64,000 nt of DNA from SZAS-103 sp038234715 (lineage in GTDB: Bacteria; Pseudomonadota; Gammaproteobacteria; Xanthomonadales; Xanthomonadaceae), in NCBI GenBank assembly GCA_038234715.1, contig JBBQTD010000002.1, forward strand, positions 62,001 to 126,000. Direction: 5' to 3'. The notes beneath the pieces are model-generated. The model ran no database searches. It worked only from the letters and a program-made list of their open reading frames with translations, and had not been told where the DNA came from. Shown here piece by piece: positions 32,442-42,063 of this stretch; position 1 is the first letter of the stretch, and every line of letters starts with the position of its first letter. Both the position numbers and the translations under genes were made by a program.

Positions 32442-34814
32442 ATGTCGAAGAAATTACTTGTGCGTCGAGCTGCAGTCCTGGGTGCAGGCGTGATGGGAGC
32501 GCAGATAGCCGCGCATTTGGCAAATGCCGGGGTGGATGTCTTGTTGTTCGATTTGCCAGCAACGCAAGGTGACCCGAATGTCATCGTACTCAAGGCCATC
32601 GCGAACCTTGCCAAGCTCTCGCCCGCGCCGCTGGCGGCGAAGGATCGTTCCGCCGCGATTGTCCCGGCGAACTACGACCAGCATCTTGAATTATTGGGAG
32701 GATGTGACCTGATCGTCGAAGCGATCGCCGAGCGACTGGACTGGAAAAAGGATCTCTACGCGAAGATCGCACCGCATGTCGGACCGACCGCCATCCTGGC
32801 ATCCAATACCTCGGGCCTTCCGATCAATGCGCTGGCCGACGTCCTGGACAATGCGCTGCACGAGCGCTTTTGCGGCCTGCATTTCTTCAATCCGCCACGC
32901 TACATGCATCTTGCAGAGTTGATACCTTGCAGGAAGACATCGCCAGAAGTGCTTGATGCACTTGAAACTTTCCTCACATCTACCCTTGGAAAAGGGGTCG
33001 TTCGTGCCAAGGACACGCCAAATTTCATCGGCAATCGGATCGGCGTGTTCTCGATGCTCTCGACGATGCACCACACGACCGCCTTTGGTCTGGGATTCGA
33101 CACGGTCGACGCACTGACTGGTCCGGCGCTCGGCCGCCCCAAGTCCGCGACCTACCGCACTGCTGACGTGGTTGGGCTGGATACGATGGCCCACGTGATC
33201 CAGACCATGGCCGATACCCTGCCCGACGATCCCTGGCACAAGTACTTCGCGGTACCGGACTTGCTCAAGGACCTCATCGCGAAGGGAGCGCTCGGACAAA
33301 AGACCGGCGCGGGGATCTATCGAAAGGCAGGCAAGGACATCCACGTCCTTGATGGCGCCTCAAGGGACTACCGACTCAGTGACGGCGATGTCGCCGCCGA
33401 AATCGGCGAGATACTCAAGACCAGTAACCCCGCCGAGAAATTTGCGAAGTTGCGCGGATCCGATCATCCGCAGGCACAGTTCCTGTGGGCAATCTTCCGC
33501 GATCTGTTTCACTACGCGGCGTTCCATCTGATCTCGATCGCCGACACTGCACGCGACGTGGACTTCGCGATCCGATGGGGCTACGGCTGGAAGCTCGGGC
33601 CGTTCGAAACCTGGCAAGCTTCCGACTGGAAACAAGTCGCTGCCTGGATCGCTGAAGACATCGTCGCCGGCAAGACGATGTCCAATGCGCCATTGCCAAA
33701 CTGGGTGTACGACGGACGCAGTGGCGTGCATGGCGCCGACGGTAGCTTCAGCCCGGCCCGTGACGCGATGCTTGCGCGTTCCACATTGCCGGTCTACAAG
33801 CGCCAGCGGTTCCCAGACCCCTTGCTTGGTGAAAAGTTCGCGCCGGGTGAATCCGTTTTCGAGACCGAAGCCGTTCGCATGTGGCATGACGGCGACGGTG
33901 TCGCTGTAGTCAGCTTCAAGACCAAGATGCACACGGTCAACGATGGCGTCCTCGATGGCCTGCAAAAAGCGGTTGGCATCGCCGAACAGGATTTCGACGG
34001 CCTCGTCATCTGGCAGGACAGCGAACCGTTCTCGGCGGGTGCCGATCTCAAGGGCGCGATGGGCCTGCTTCAGGCTGGCAAGGTCGCCGATTTCGACGCA
34101 ATGATCGCGACCTTCCAGGCGACCAGCATGCGGCTGAAATACTCGCAGGTGCCGGTGGTCGCGGCGGTGCGCGGAATGGCTCTCGGCGGCGGCTGCGAAT
34201 TCCAGATGCATTCAGCTCGAACGGTCGCTGCACTGGAGAGCTACATCGGTCTCGTCGAGGCTGGCGTGGGCCTGCTTCCGGGAGGCGGCGGACTCAAGGA
34301 GATCGCAACACGCGTGGGATTGTCGGCGGGTCAAGGCGGCGACGTCTTCGCAGGACTGAAGCCGTATTTCGAGGCCGTCGCGATGGCGAAGGTATCGGCA
34401 TCGGCGATGGAGGCGAAGGAACTCGGCCTGCTCCGCAAGGACGATGTGGTGGTCTTCAACGCCTACGAACTGCTTTACGTCGCCAAACAGCAGGCGCGCG
34501 CGCTGGCCGAATCCGGTTACCGCCCGCCACTGCCGGCGCGACAGATTCCGGTCGCAGGCGACGTCGGTATCGCGACTTTCAAGATGATGCTGGTCAATAT
34601 GCTCGAGGGGCGTTTCATCTCCGAACACGACTACGAAGTCTCCAGCCGCATTGCAACCGTGCTTTGTGGCGGCATGGTCGATCGCGGTTCCCTGGTCGAC
34701 GAGGACTGGCTGATCAAGCTCGAGCGCGACCACTTCGTCGCCCTTGCGCAGATGCCGAAGACCCAGGCACGCATTGCGCACACGTTGACGACCGGAAAGC
34801 CGTTGAGGAACTGA
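32442..34814 (+). CDS. fadN: 3-hydroxyacyl-CoA dehydrogenase/enoyl-CoA hydratase fusion (FadN-like)
   Basis: A 790-residue beta-oxidation enzyme. The dehydrogenase comes first: NAD-binding GAGVMGAQIAAHLANAG at 14-30, then CGLHFFNPPRYMHLAEL and TPNFIGNRIG. A crotonase domain follows from about 480, with FSAGADLKGAM and AVRGMALGGGCEFQMHS. This order and length match B. subtilis FadN rather than E. coli FadB, where the hydratase comes first. It catalyses hydration and oxidation of enoyl-CoA to 3-ketoacyl-CoA. The ATG 32442 is preceded by a PsrA-like half site. It precedes the thiolase gene, its pathway partner, after 97 bases. Confidence 0.93.
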   Translation: MSKKLLVRRAAVLGAGVMGAQIAAHLANAGVDVLLFDLPATQGDPNVIVLKAIANLAKLSPAPLAAKDRSAAIVPANYDQHLELLGGCDLIVEAIAERLDWKKDLYAKIAPHVGPTAILASNTSGLPINALADVLDNALHERFCGLHFFNPPRYMHLAELIPCRKTSPEVLDALETFLTSTLGKGVVRAKDTPNFIGNRIGVFSMLSTMHHTTAFGLGFDTVDALTGPALGRPKSATYRTADVVGLDTMAHVIQTMADTLPDDPWHKYFAVPDLLKDLIAKGALGQKTGAGIYRKAGKDIHVLDGASRDYRLSDGDVAAEIGEILKTSNPAEKFAKLRGSDHPQAQFLWAIFRDLFHYAAFHLISIADTARDVDFAIRWGYGWKLGPFETWQASDWKQVAAWIAEDIVAGKTMSNAPLPNWVYDGRSGVHGADGSFSPARDAMLARSTLPVYKRQRFPDPLLGEKFAPGESVFETEAVRMWHDGDGVAVVSFKTKMHTVNDGVLDGLQKAVGIAEQDFDGLVIWQDSEPFSAGADLKGAMGLLQAGKVADFDAMIATFQATSMRLKYSQVPVVAAVRGMALGGGCEFQMHSARTVAALESYIGLVEAGVGLLPGGGGLKEIATRVGLSAGQGGDVFAGLKPYFEAVAMAKVSASAMEAKELGLLRKDDVVVFNAYELLYVAKQQARALAESGYRPPLPARQIPVAGDVGIATFKMMLVNMLEGRFISEHDYEVSSRIATVLCGGMVDRGSLVDEDWLIKLERDHFVALAQMPKTQARIAHTLTTGKPLRN

Positions 34815-34911
34815 CGCCAGGACGGTGTCATCCGGACAGCACATGGATGTGCGCCGATCCGGGATCCATTTCGCTGCAGACAACACTGAACGACACACGT
34901 TGGAGAGGATC

Positions 34912-36108
34912 ATGACCAAGCAAGTCCAGGAGGCATATATCGTCGCTGCAACCCGTACTCCGGTCGGCAAGGCTCCACGCGGCGTATTCCGCAATACCCG
35001 GCCCGACGAAATGCTTGCGCACGTGCTGCGCGCGGTCGTCGCGCAGGCGCCAGGCATCGACACAAACCAGATCGGCGACATCATCATTGGCTGTGCGATG
35101 CCCGAGGGCGAGCAAGGCATGAATGTCGCACGCATTGGCGCACTGCTTGCTGGCCTGCCGAACTCGGTCGCCGCGCAGACGATCAACCGATTCTGTTCGT
35201 CGGGCCTGCAGGCGGTCGCGCTTGCGGCAGATCGCATCCGACTTGGTGAAGCCGAACTGATGCTCGCGGGTGGAACCGAATCGATGTCGATGGTTCCGAT
35301 GATGGGCAACAAGATCGCGATGAGCCCGCAGGTGTTCAACAACGACCACGTTGCGATCGCCTATGGCATGGGCATTACTGCGGAGAAGGTCGCCGAGGAA
35401 TGGAAGGTGTCGCGCGCCGACCAGGACGCATTCGCGCTTGCATCGCACCAAAAAGCGATGGCCGCGATCGCATCGGGCGAGTTCAAGGACGAGATCACAA
35501 CCTACGATGTGGTATCGCATGCGCCGGATCTCGGCGAGAACGTGGTCCGCGTCCGCGAGACCCTGGTCGATACCGACGAAGGGCCGCGCCCCGATACAAG
35601 CATCGATGGCCTTTCGAAACTTCGCACCGTGTTCCGCAATGGAGGCAGCGTAACGGCAGGCAATTCATCGCAGATGTCGGATGGGGCAGCTGCGGTCCTG
35701 CTCGCATCCGAATCGGCCATCAAGCAATACGGCCTGGTGCCGCTTGCCCGATTTGTCGGCTACTCGGTCGCTGGCGTGCGTCCGGAGGTCATGGGCATAG
35801 GCCCGATCGCCGCGATCCCGAAAGCGTTGGCACTAGCAGGCCTGACGAAGGGCCAGATCGACTGGATCGAACTCAACGAAGCGTTCGCAGCGCAGGCACT
35901 CGCGGTGATCCGCGACGTCGGCCTCGATCCGGCCAAGGTCAATCCGCTCGGCGGCGCGATCGCGCTCGGCCACCCGTTGGGCGCGACTGGCGCGATCCGC
36001 ACCGCGACCATCGTGCACGGCATGCGTCGCCGCAAACAGAAGTATGGCCTGGTCACGATGTGCATTGGAACCGGCATGGGCGCAGCAGGTATTTTCGAGG
36101 CGCTTTGA
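34912..36108 (+). CDS. fadA: Acetyl-CoA C-acyltransferase (3-ketoacyl-CoA thiolase)
   Basis: A 398-residue thiolase that cleaves 3-ketoacyl-CoA with CoA. The nucleophilic cysteine is in NRFCSSGLQAVALAAD, the His in IALGHPLGATGAIRTAT and the second Cys in CIGTGMGAAG, all in the usual places. Start ATG 34912 has GGAGAGG upstream; a longer frame from 34825 is rejected because those residues are not thiolase-like. With the upstream FadN-like enzyme it completes the beta-oxidation spiral, except for acyl-CoA dehydrogenase and ligase, which must be elsewhere. Probably controlled by the PsrA-like regulator. Confidence 0.95.
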   Translation: MTKQVQEAYIVAATRTPVGKAPRGVFRNTRPDEMLAHVLRAVVAQAPGIDTNQIGDIIIGCAMPEGEQGMNVARIGALLAGLPNSVAAQTINRFCSSGLQAVALAADRIRLGEAELMLAGGTESMSMVPMMGNKIAMSPQVFNNDHVAIAYGMGITAEKVAEEWKVSRADQDAFALASHQKAMAAIASGEFKDEITTYDVVSHAPDLGENVVRVRETLVDTDEGPRPDTSIDGLSKLRTVFRNGGSVTAGNSSQMSDGAAAVLLASESAIKQYGLVPLARFVGYSVAGVRPEVMGIGPIAAIPKALALAGLTKGQIDWIELNEAFAAQALAVIRDVGLDPAKVNPLGGAIALGHPLGATGAIRTATIVHGMRRRKQKYGLVTMCIGTGMGAAGIFEAL

Positions 36109-36150
36109 TCCTCGGAATGACGACCTTGGCGTCACCAATGCAAGGCGACG

Positions 36151-37077
36151 CTATGGCGAGTCTTCAACACCAAGCTCGTCCAGCGCGGCCTGCATCGAAT
36201 TTCGCACCGGTTCGCTCAGGACTTCATGGTCGAGTGCGAAGCGAATTGTTGCCTCAACCAGCCCGATATGAGTCCCGCAATCGAAACGCGTCCCCTTGAA
36301 CCGGTAAGCGTTCACAGTGCGTTCGGTCAGCAGCTGGGCGATCGCATCAGTGAGCTGGATCTCTCCACCTATGCCTGGCATCGTGTTTTCGAGCAACTCG
36401 AAGATGCGTGACTCGAGCACATAGCGCCCCACGACCGCGAGCGTGCTCGGTGCAGCGCCAGGATCCGGCTTTTCGACGATCCCGGTAATTCGGCCCGATC
36501 GACCATTGAACGTGTCGGTCGCAACGATCCCATAGCTTGCGGTTTGCTCACGCGGCACCTGCTGCACGGCAATCACGCTGCATTGTTCCTGCTCGGCCAG
36601 ATCGGCCATCTGCGCGAGCGCGCCGGGACCACGGTTCCAGATCAGGTCGTCCGGCAACATCACCGCGAACGGCTCGTCCCCGATCACCGACTTCGCACAG
36701 AGCACTGCATGGCCAAGGCCAAGCGCCTCCGTCTGGGTCACGAAGATTGCCTGCACGCCGTCGGGCAGCACGTTGCGCACCAGCTGAAGCAATTCGAATT
36801 TGCCCGATTTCTCCAGGCGGTGTTCAAGTTCGTAGGCCTTGTCGAAATAGTCCGCGACCGCGTGTTTATAGCGGTTGGTAACGAACACCAACGTGTCGCA
36901 ACCAGCTTCGATCGCTTCATCAACCGCATACTGGATCAGCGGCTTGTCGATGATCGGCAGCATTTCCTTCGGCACTGTCTTGGTGGCCGGCAGGAAACGC
37001 GTTCCAAGTCCTGCAACCGGAAATACCGCCTTGCGGATGCGCCGGGAATTGGATCGCGGGTTGTGCATTGAACTCAT
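36151..37077 (-). CDS. galU: UTP-glucose-1-phosphate uridylyltransferase
   Basis: A 308-residue enzyme making UDP-glucose for LPS, exopolysaccharide and beta-glucan. Signatures: KAVFPVAGLGTRFLPATKTVPKEMLP at residues 16-41, quoted here only in part in families, with the conserved EMLPIIDKPLIQYAVDEA and VMLPDDLIWN. It overlaps the wbpM-like gene by four bases and is the last gene of the lapA-lapB-GT4-wbpM-galU run. The C-terminal tail ends GVEDSP. A role in making the UDP-glucose used by the glucan synthase at 61.1 kb is plausible. Confidence 0.94.
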   Translation of the reverse strand: MSSMHNPRSNSRRIRKAVFPVAGLGTRFLPATKTVPKEMLPIIDKPLIQYAVDEAIEAGCDTLVFVTNRYKHAVADYFDKAYELEHRLEKSGKFELLQLVRNVLPDGVQAIFVTQTEALGLGHAVLCAKSVIGDEPFAVMLPDDLIWNRGPGALAQMADLAEQEQCSVIAVQQVPREQTASYGIVATDTFNGRSGRITGIVEKPDPGAAPSTLAVVGRYVLESRIFELLENTMPGIGGEIQLTDAIAQLLTERTVNAYRFKGTRFDCGTHIGLVEATIRFALDHEVLSEPVRNSMQAALDELGVEDSP

Positions 37078-38996
37078 GTAGCCTGACTCCGTCGGCCGAC
37101 CGGTAATTGTACGATCACGGCCCCTTCTGCCGGCTTGTATTCGGGAATGGCTTCGCGCAATTGTCGATGCAGGCGCGGTTGATCGTAATCGGCGACAGCG
37201 ATCCGCAACGTCGCGAGAATCCGCTGGCAGTTCTGGATATCAACCCTGCGCGACTCCGCCTGCAAGATCTTGGGATGCGCCGTGCGGCGATTGCGCTCCT
37301 CGGGGTGATACAGGCTCTCATGGATCTTTTCGCCAGGGCGCAATCCGGTGTAGACGATCTGGACATCGCGTCCGGGCACCTTGCCGGCGAGCCGGATCAT
37401 CTGTTCGGCGAGCACCCTGATAGGGACGGGCTCGCCCATGTCAAGCGTAAAGATCGCCTGGTCACCACCAATAGCCGCAGCCTGCAGAATGAGCTGGCAG
37501 GCTTCGGGAATCGTCATGAAATAACGGCTGACCTCGGGATGCGTGACCGTGACCGGACCACCTCGACGAATTTGCTCGCGGAATGCGGGCACCACGCTGC
37601 CCGCCGAGTCGAGCACGTTGCCGAAGCGAACGACCACGATGCGCGTCAGGCCATGCGATCCGATCGCCTGGCACGCCATCTCTGCAAGCCGCTTGCTCGC
37701 GCCGAGGACATTTGCAGGATCGACTGCCTTGTCTGTCGAAATCAGCAGGAAGGTTTCCACTCCGGCGGCAACGCTTGCCTCCGCAACAGTCTGCGTTGCC
37801 AGGACGTTGTTGCGTATTGCCTCGCGAATCTGTCCCTCGAGCACCGGCACCTGCTTGTAGGCCGCGGCGTGCAGAACCGCCTGTGCCCCACCCAACTTCA
37901 GGGCATGCTGGATCACAGCGCGGTCGCCGCAATCTCCAAGGACGCAATGCAGGCGCACCGTTGGCGCAAGCCTGCTGATTTCCTCGTGGATCGTCACCAA
38001 GGCGAGCTCGGTCTGCTCTACGAGGGTCAACGTACTCGCGCCCAGTGCGGTGACCTGGCGGCATAGTTCCGAGCCGATCGAACCACCAGCACCGGTTACC
38101 AGCACCGAACGGCCCCCGATCCATCCGCGCATGGCGTGCCAATCCGGAGCGACCGGTTCGCGCCCCAACAAGTCCTCGATCGCTACTTCCTTGAGTTCGC
38201 CGGGTGCAGCGAGCCCCTGCAGCACATCGTGCAAGCGCGGAACCGTACGGAATGGAAGGCCCGTGTCGTCGCACAATGCGACTGCACGCTGCATCTGCGC
38301 GGTGTCAGCTGTCGGAATCGCGATCACGATCAATCGTGCATCCGTTTCGCGCGCAAGATCGACCAGTTCATCGAATGCGCCAAGCACCGGAACGCCGCGA
38401 ACCTTTGCTCCCCTCAGTCGCACGTCGTCGTCGAGGAAGCCGACCGGCAAGTAGCGACGATCGCGAATCATGTCGCGTGCCATAGTCTCGCCAGCGCGTC
38501 CGGCTCCAAGGATCAGGACGCGGTTTTCCGGATGCAAGGGGTCGACGGCAGCAAGCCCATCCTTCCAGGCGCGATACAGCAAACGAGGCCCGCCCAGCAG
38601 TACGACCAGCACGACCGGATAAAGCACCAGAGTCGAACGCGGCACCATGTCGAGTCGATTGATCAGGAACAGTCCAAGCGCAACGGCAAGCAACCCGAGT
38701 ACGCTGGCTTTGACGATATTGATCAGGTCCGGCAGGCTCGCAAATCGCCACAGCCCCCGGTACAGACCCGACCACCAGAAGATCAGACCCTGTGCCACCA
38801 GCACCATAGCCACCGAAGGCGACACCAGCATGACTTCGACGTGTCCGGGCACGAACTTGTAGCGAAGCGTGGTCAGCCCGACCCAGCAAATCCAGACCAT
38901 GCCCAGATCGTGCATGACGATTAGCGTGCGCGGGAGCAGGGTGGAAACGCGACGACCGATTCGGACGATCAACGGCGATGCCTGACGGACATCCAT
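37074..38996 (-). CDS. WbpM/CapD-type nucleoside-diphosphate-sugar 4,6-dehydratase
   Basis: A 640-residue membrane-bound sugar-nucleotide dehydratase. Four or five N-terminal transmembrane helices (to about 150) are followed by a nucleotide-binding CoA-type domain (LGAGRAGETMARDM) and a short-chain dehydrogenase domain with VTGAGGSIGSELCRQ near 300 and the active-site stretch STDKAVDPANVLGASKRLAE. Such enzymes make UDP-6-deoxy-hexosamine precursors for O-antigen or capsule. Start ATG 38996 follows the GT4 gene by overlap (28 bases); a frame further upstream is not conserved. Which sugar is formed cannot be told. Confidence 0.88.
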   Translation of the reverse strand: MDVRQASPLIVRIGRRVSTLLPRTLIVMHDLGMVWICWVGLTTLRYKFVPGHVEVMLVSPSVAMVLVAQGLIFWWSGLYRGLWRFASLPDLINIVKASVLGLLAVALGLFLINRLDMVPRSTLVLYPVVLVVLLGGPRLLYRAWKDGLAAVDPLHPENRVLILGAGRAGETMARDMIRDRRYLPVGFLDDDVRLRGAKVRGVPVLGAFDELVDLARETDARLIVIAIPTADTAQMQRAVALCDDTGLPFRTVPRLHDVLQGLAAPGELKEVAIEDLLGREPVAPDWHAMRGWIGGRSVLVTGAGGSIGSELCRQVTALGASTLTLVEQTELALVTIHEEISRLAPTVRLHCVLGDCGDRAVIQHALKLGGAQAVLHAAAYKQVPVLEGQIREAIRNNVLATQTVAEASVAAGVETFLLISTDKAVDPANVLGASKRLAEMACQAIGSHGLTRIVVVRFGNVLDSAGSVVPAFREQIRRGGPVTVTHPEVSRYFMTIPEACQLILQAAAIGGDQAIFTLDMGEPVPIRVLAEQMIRLAGKVPGRDVQIVYTGLRPGEKIHESLYHPEERNRRTAHPKILQAESRRVDIQNCQRILATLRIAVADYDQPRLHRQLREAIPEYKPAEGAVIVQLPVGRRSQAT

Positions 38997-40039
38997 AGGT
39001 GGTTCCTGAACCAGATCCAGAGCAAACAGCCGGATAGTATCGCACCAGCGCTGACCGTAGCCCCAATCGCTGGTCCTAGCCGCGCCGTGAAAATGGCAAT
39101 CCCGCCAGCTACTGCGGTCCACAACGCATAGCAACGCGTGACTTGCGCATGTGTGTACCCGCTGCGCACCGACCATTGGTACAGATGCTCGCGATGTGGG
39201 CGCCACCATGCCCTGCCGCGCAGGAACCGTTGGGTCAACGTCATTCCTGCATCGACCAGGAACGCCGACACCGGCATCAGCGCGAGCGGCAGCGAGAGCG
39301 TCCCGGCTGCGACCGCGCGAAGGAGCAGAGCCGCAACCGCAAAGCCCAGCGCTCCGCTACCTACGTCGCCGAGAAAAATCCTTGCCCGCGGAAAGTTGAA
39401 CGGCAGAAATCCGACCGTCGCCGCGAACAGCACCAACGCGAATTCCCGCCATGCACCAGACAACCAGGCACCGTTGCTCCACTCGCCCATGAACGAGCTG
39501 CCCAGCAGCACGATACCGGCGACAAGACTGGCCTGGCTCGCTGCGATCCCGTCGATGCCGTCCATGAAGTTCCACGCATTGACCAGCCCGGCAACCACAA
39601 TCGTGCTTGCCGCGATCCAGGCAAATCGAACTGGCGTATCGGGTGCCCCAATCAGTGCTATGCCCAGCGCCAGCGCCGCGCCCAGATGAACAGCCAGGCG
39701 CAAGCACGCTGGCAGCGGGCGATGATCGTCCAGCCAGCCGATGCCAGCGACCGCGGCAAGCCCGAACATGCATACCAGCAGGGAAACGCGCGATTCCGCA
39801 TCGATCGCAGCCAGCATCCCACCGCCAGCAAGCATCACCAGCACAGGCCCGATCCCACCACCGCGCGGCGTGGGCACCGCGTGGCTGCGACGCTGTCCGG
39901 GGTGGTCCAGCAATTGACGGTGCAATGCATAGCGCTGCGCAAGCAATGTCAGGAATGCCGACATGCCGAAGCCGCCAACAAACACCTGCGTTGCGAACAT
40001 GACGCCCGAGTCGAAACGAACCTGGAAGAATTCGATCAT
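38969..40039 (-). CDS. Glycosyltransferase family 4 (WecA/WbpL-like phospho-sugar transferase)
   Basis: A 356-residue polytopic membrane enzyme with about ten helices that transfers a sugar-1-phosphate from a UDP-sugar to undecaprenyl phosphate, starting O-antigen or other glycans. Characteristic stretches are HAVPTPRGGGIGPVLVM, GWLDDHRPLP (the DD metal site), NAWNFMDGIDGIAASQA and FLPFNFPRARIFLGDVGSGALGF. The start ATG 40039 overlaps the lapB stop as ATGA, giving translational coupling. It is followed by wbpM with overlap. Confidence 0.9.
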   Translation of the reverse strand: MIEFFQVRFDSGVMFATQVFVGGFGMSAFLTLLAQRYALHRQLLDHPGQRRSHAVPTPRGGGIGPVLVMLAGGGMLAAIDAESRVSLLVCMFGLAAVAGIGWLDDHRPLPACLRLAVHLGAALALGIALIGAPDTPVRFAWIAASTIVVAGLVNAWNFMDGIDGIAASQASLVAGIVLLGSSFMGEWSNGAWLSGAWREFALVLFAATVGFLPFNFPRARIFLGDVGSGALGFAVAALLLRAVAAGTLSLPLALMPVSAFLVDAGMTLTQRFLRGRAWWRPHREHLYQWSVRSGYTHAQVTRCYALWTAVAGGIAIFTARLGPAIGATVSAGAILSGCLLWIWFRNHLWMSVRHRR

Positions 40040-41214
40040 TCGCCTAGCAGGTTGTATTGCGGCTTGATCGTGCCCCAGTTCTTGCAGCTCGGGCACTGCC
40101 AGTGGTGGGCCCGGGCTCCAAAGCCACAGCGTCCGCAGCGGTACGCCGGCGATCGCACAAGCAATTGGTCGCTGATCTGCTTGAGGGTGACGAGCGTCCC
40201 GATCGCATCCTCCGGGCTATCCAGACTCAGCTCGATCAACGCGGCCTGTCCACGCACGGATGGGCGCTGGCGAACCTGCCTTGACATGAAGATGCGCGCA
40301 GCATCAACGCCTTCTTCATCGCGCAAGATGCGGCTCAGGGCGAAAACCGGCGAGAACCCTGGATAGCGCTCGATCATCTCCGCCAGGAAGGCGCGCGCGC
40401 GACTGGTGTCCTGGCCACGTTGGTAGGCGTCCAGCAATGGCTTGATGACTTCCGGCAAATAATCGACGTCCTGGCGCGGGACGCGTTCGAATGCGCGGAT
40501 CGCCGCAGCGTCATTGCCCGCGGCAACTTCGATCTGGCCCTCAAGGATACCGGCACGCGTGCTGTGCGGATCCGCAGCGTAGGCATCCGCAATCCGCGCG
40601 CGCGCAGCGTCATGATCACCTTGCAGCCGCGCCTGCTCGGCGAGCTCGCACTGGAACTGCGCGATCAACACACCCATCGGCTCGCCAGTGGCGGACTCGA
40701 ATCCACGTGCGTGCAGGATGGCCTTGTCCCAATCGCGCTCGGCCTGGTAGATCGAGATCAGGTGGCGCAACGCCTGCGGAACCGAAACATCCGCCTGCAC
40801 CAGATCGGTGAACAGGGTTTCGGCGCGGTCAAGCAATCCGGCGCGCATGTAGTCTTCGCCGAGTTCGAGCATCGCGTACTTCTTCTGTTCCTCGCTGAGC
40901 CCGGCCCGCGCGATCAGGCTCTGGTGCAGCCTGATCGCCCGGTCGACTTCGCCACGGCGGCGAAACAGATAGCCCAGCGAGAACTGCGTTTCGACAGTGT
41001 CCTTGTCGGCTTCGGCAAGTTGCAGGAACAGCTCGATCGCCTTGTCCGGCTGTTCGTTCAACAGGTAGTTGAGGCCGCGAAAATATGTCTTCGACAGCCG
41101 ACTGACGCGACGCCCGGTTTGCAGCGCTCCGCCGCGCCGCCCCCCATACCAGCCGCTGACCGCCGCGACCGGCAGCAGCGCAATGACGAGGTACACAAAC
41201 ACATTCGCGGTCAT
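40036..41214 (-). CDS. lapB: LPS assembly protein LapB (YciM)
   Basis: A 392-residue regulator that, with LapA and LapC, controls FtsH-dependent degradation of LpxC and so the rate of lipid A synthesis. An N-terminal transmembrane helix (about 4-22) is followed by a cytoplasmic TPR region with repeats such as TVETQFSLGYLFRRRGEVDRAI and a C-terminal rubredoxin-like zinc site, CGRC and CPSC, in the last 30 residues. Start ATG 41214 overlaps lapA as ATGA; a longer frame upstream is in lapA and rejected. Confidence 0.94.
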   Translation of the reverse strand: MTANVFVYLVIALLPVAAVSGWYGGRRGGALQTGRRVSRLSKTYFRGLNYLLNEQPDKAIELFLQLAEADKDTVETQFSLGYLFRRRGEVDRAIRLHQSLIARAGLSEEQKKYAMLELGEDYMRAGLLDRAETLFTDLVQADVSVPQALRHLISIYQAERDWDKAILHARGFESATGEPMGVLIAQFQCELAEQARLQGDHDAARARIADAYAADPHSTRAGILEGQIEVAAGNDAAAIRAFERVPRQDVDYLPEVIKPLLDAYQRGQDTSRARAFLAEMIERYPGFSPVFALSRILRDEEGVDAARIFMSRQVRQRPSVRGQAALIELSLDSPEDAIGTLVTLKQISDQLLVRSPAYRCGRCGFGARAHHWQCPSCKNWGTIKPQYNLLGE

Positions 41215-41507
41215 GCCGAACGGTTCGAAGGCAGCGGTAGCGAGGAGGGTGATCCCTGCAGGGTCGAGGCAATCTCCCGCTCTTTCTTGCGCAAGCGGCG
41301 CTGCAGTGGCCACACGATGCCGACTGTCACCGCGATTCCCCCAACGATTGCGCCGACAAACACAGCGACCAGCAAGGCGACGCCAAGGCCCACGGACAAC
41401 TCGAACCAGTGGAAATCGATTGTCACCGCGTGCGGGTTGAAAGCGCCGAAAAGGACGCCGCCGGCCACGAAGGCCAATGCCAGAAGGACTTGCAACAGAA
41501 CACGCAT
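41211..41507 (-). CDS. lapA: LPS assembly protein LapA (DUF1049)
   Basis: A 98-residue inner-membrane protein with two transmembrane helices (about 3-20 and 42-65) and a charged C-terminus (PLQRRLRKKEREIA). The first helix and the loop NPHAVTIDFHWFELSVGLGVAL are typical of LapA. It partners LapB in adjusting LpxC levels. It overlaps lapB by four bases and follows ihfB by 136 bases, the usual order in gammaproteobacteria. Confidence 0.92.
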   Translation of the reverse strand: MRVLLQVLLALAFVAGGVLFGAFNPHAVTIDFHWFELSVGLGVALLVAVFVGAIVGGIAVTVGIVWPLQRRLRKKEREIASTLQGSPSSLPLPSNRSA

Positions 41508-41643
41508 GGTCTGCTCTCTCGGCGCTCACACATGGCGAAGCTTAGCCGAGCGGCAGGGGCGGCGTCAGGACGACTACTGGATTGCTGCACCGTTGGCCTC
41601 GCGATACAACCGCGCAGTCGCCTGCAACTGTTCGGTGAGCGCA

Positions 41644-41934
41644 CTACTTGTGATTGTGCAGGTTGACCCGCTCGCGCAATTCCTTGCCGGGTTTGAAATG
41701 CGGAACGTGCTTTCCAACCAGGGCGACCGAATCACCTGTCTTGGGATTGCGGCCGATCCGCGCGGGGCGGAAATGCAGGGAGAAACTGCCAAAACCGCGG
41801 ACCTCGATGCGGTCGCCGTGGGTGAGCGCATCGCTCATAATCTCCAACAGCGTTTTTACCGCCAGATCGACATCGTCGGCCTTCAGGTGCCCTTGTCGCT
41901 GGGCGAGGATTTCGATGAGTTCGGACTTGGTCAT
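41644..41934 (-). CDS. ihfB: Integration host factor beta subunit
   Basis: A 96-residue nucleoid protein that bends DNA at specific sites, as a heterodimer with IhfA. The start MTKSELIEILAQRQGHL, the DNA-binding arm GDRIEVRGFGSFSLHFRPARIGRNPKTG and the C-terminal FKPGKELRERV are all as in IhfB. IHF recognises bent sites and could act at the intergenic arrays in this window, but nothing links them directly. It lies between rpsA and lapA, the conserved order. Confidence 0.95.
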   Translation of the reverse strand: MTKSELIEILAQRQGHLKADDVDLAVKTLLEIMSDALTHGDRIEVRGFGSFSLHFRPARIGRNPKTGDSVALVGKHVPHFKPGKELRERVNLHNHK

Positions 41935-42063
41935 GCGTGTGCGTTGCCCGTCGGGTTGCAGCGGAAAGCTTGCGCGAATGCCGCGACCCGGGAAACCGGG
42001 CCGCGGTTTATCACTTCGATCATTTCAGGCGTCGTCACGAAAAGCGCAGAGCCGCGCGCCTGA

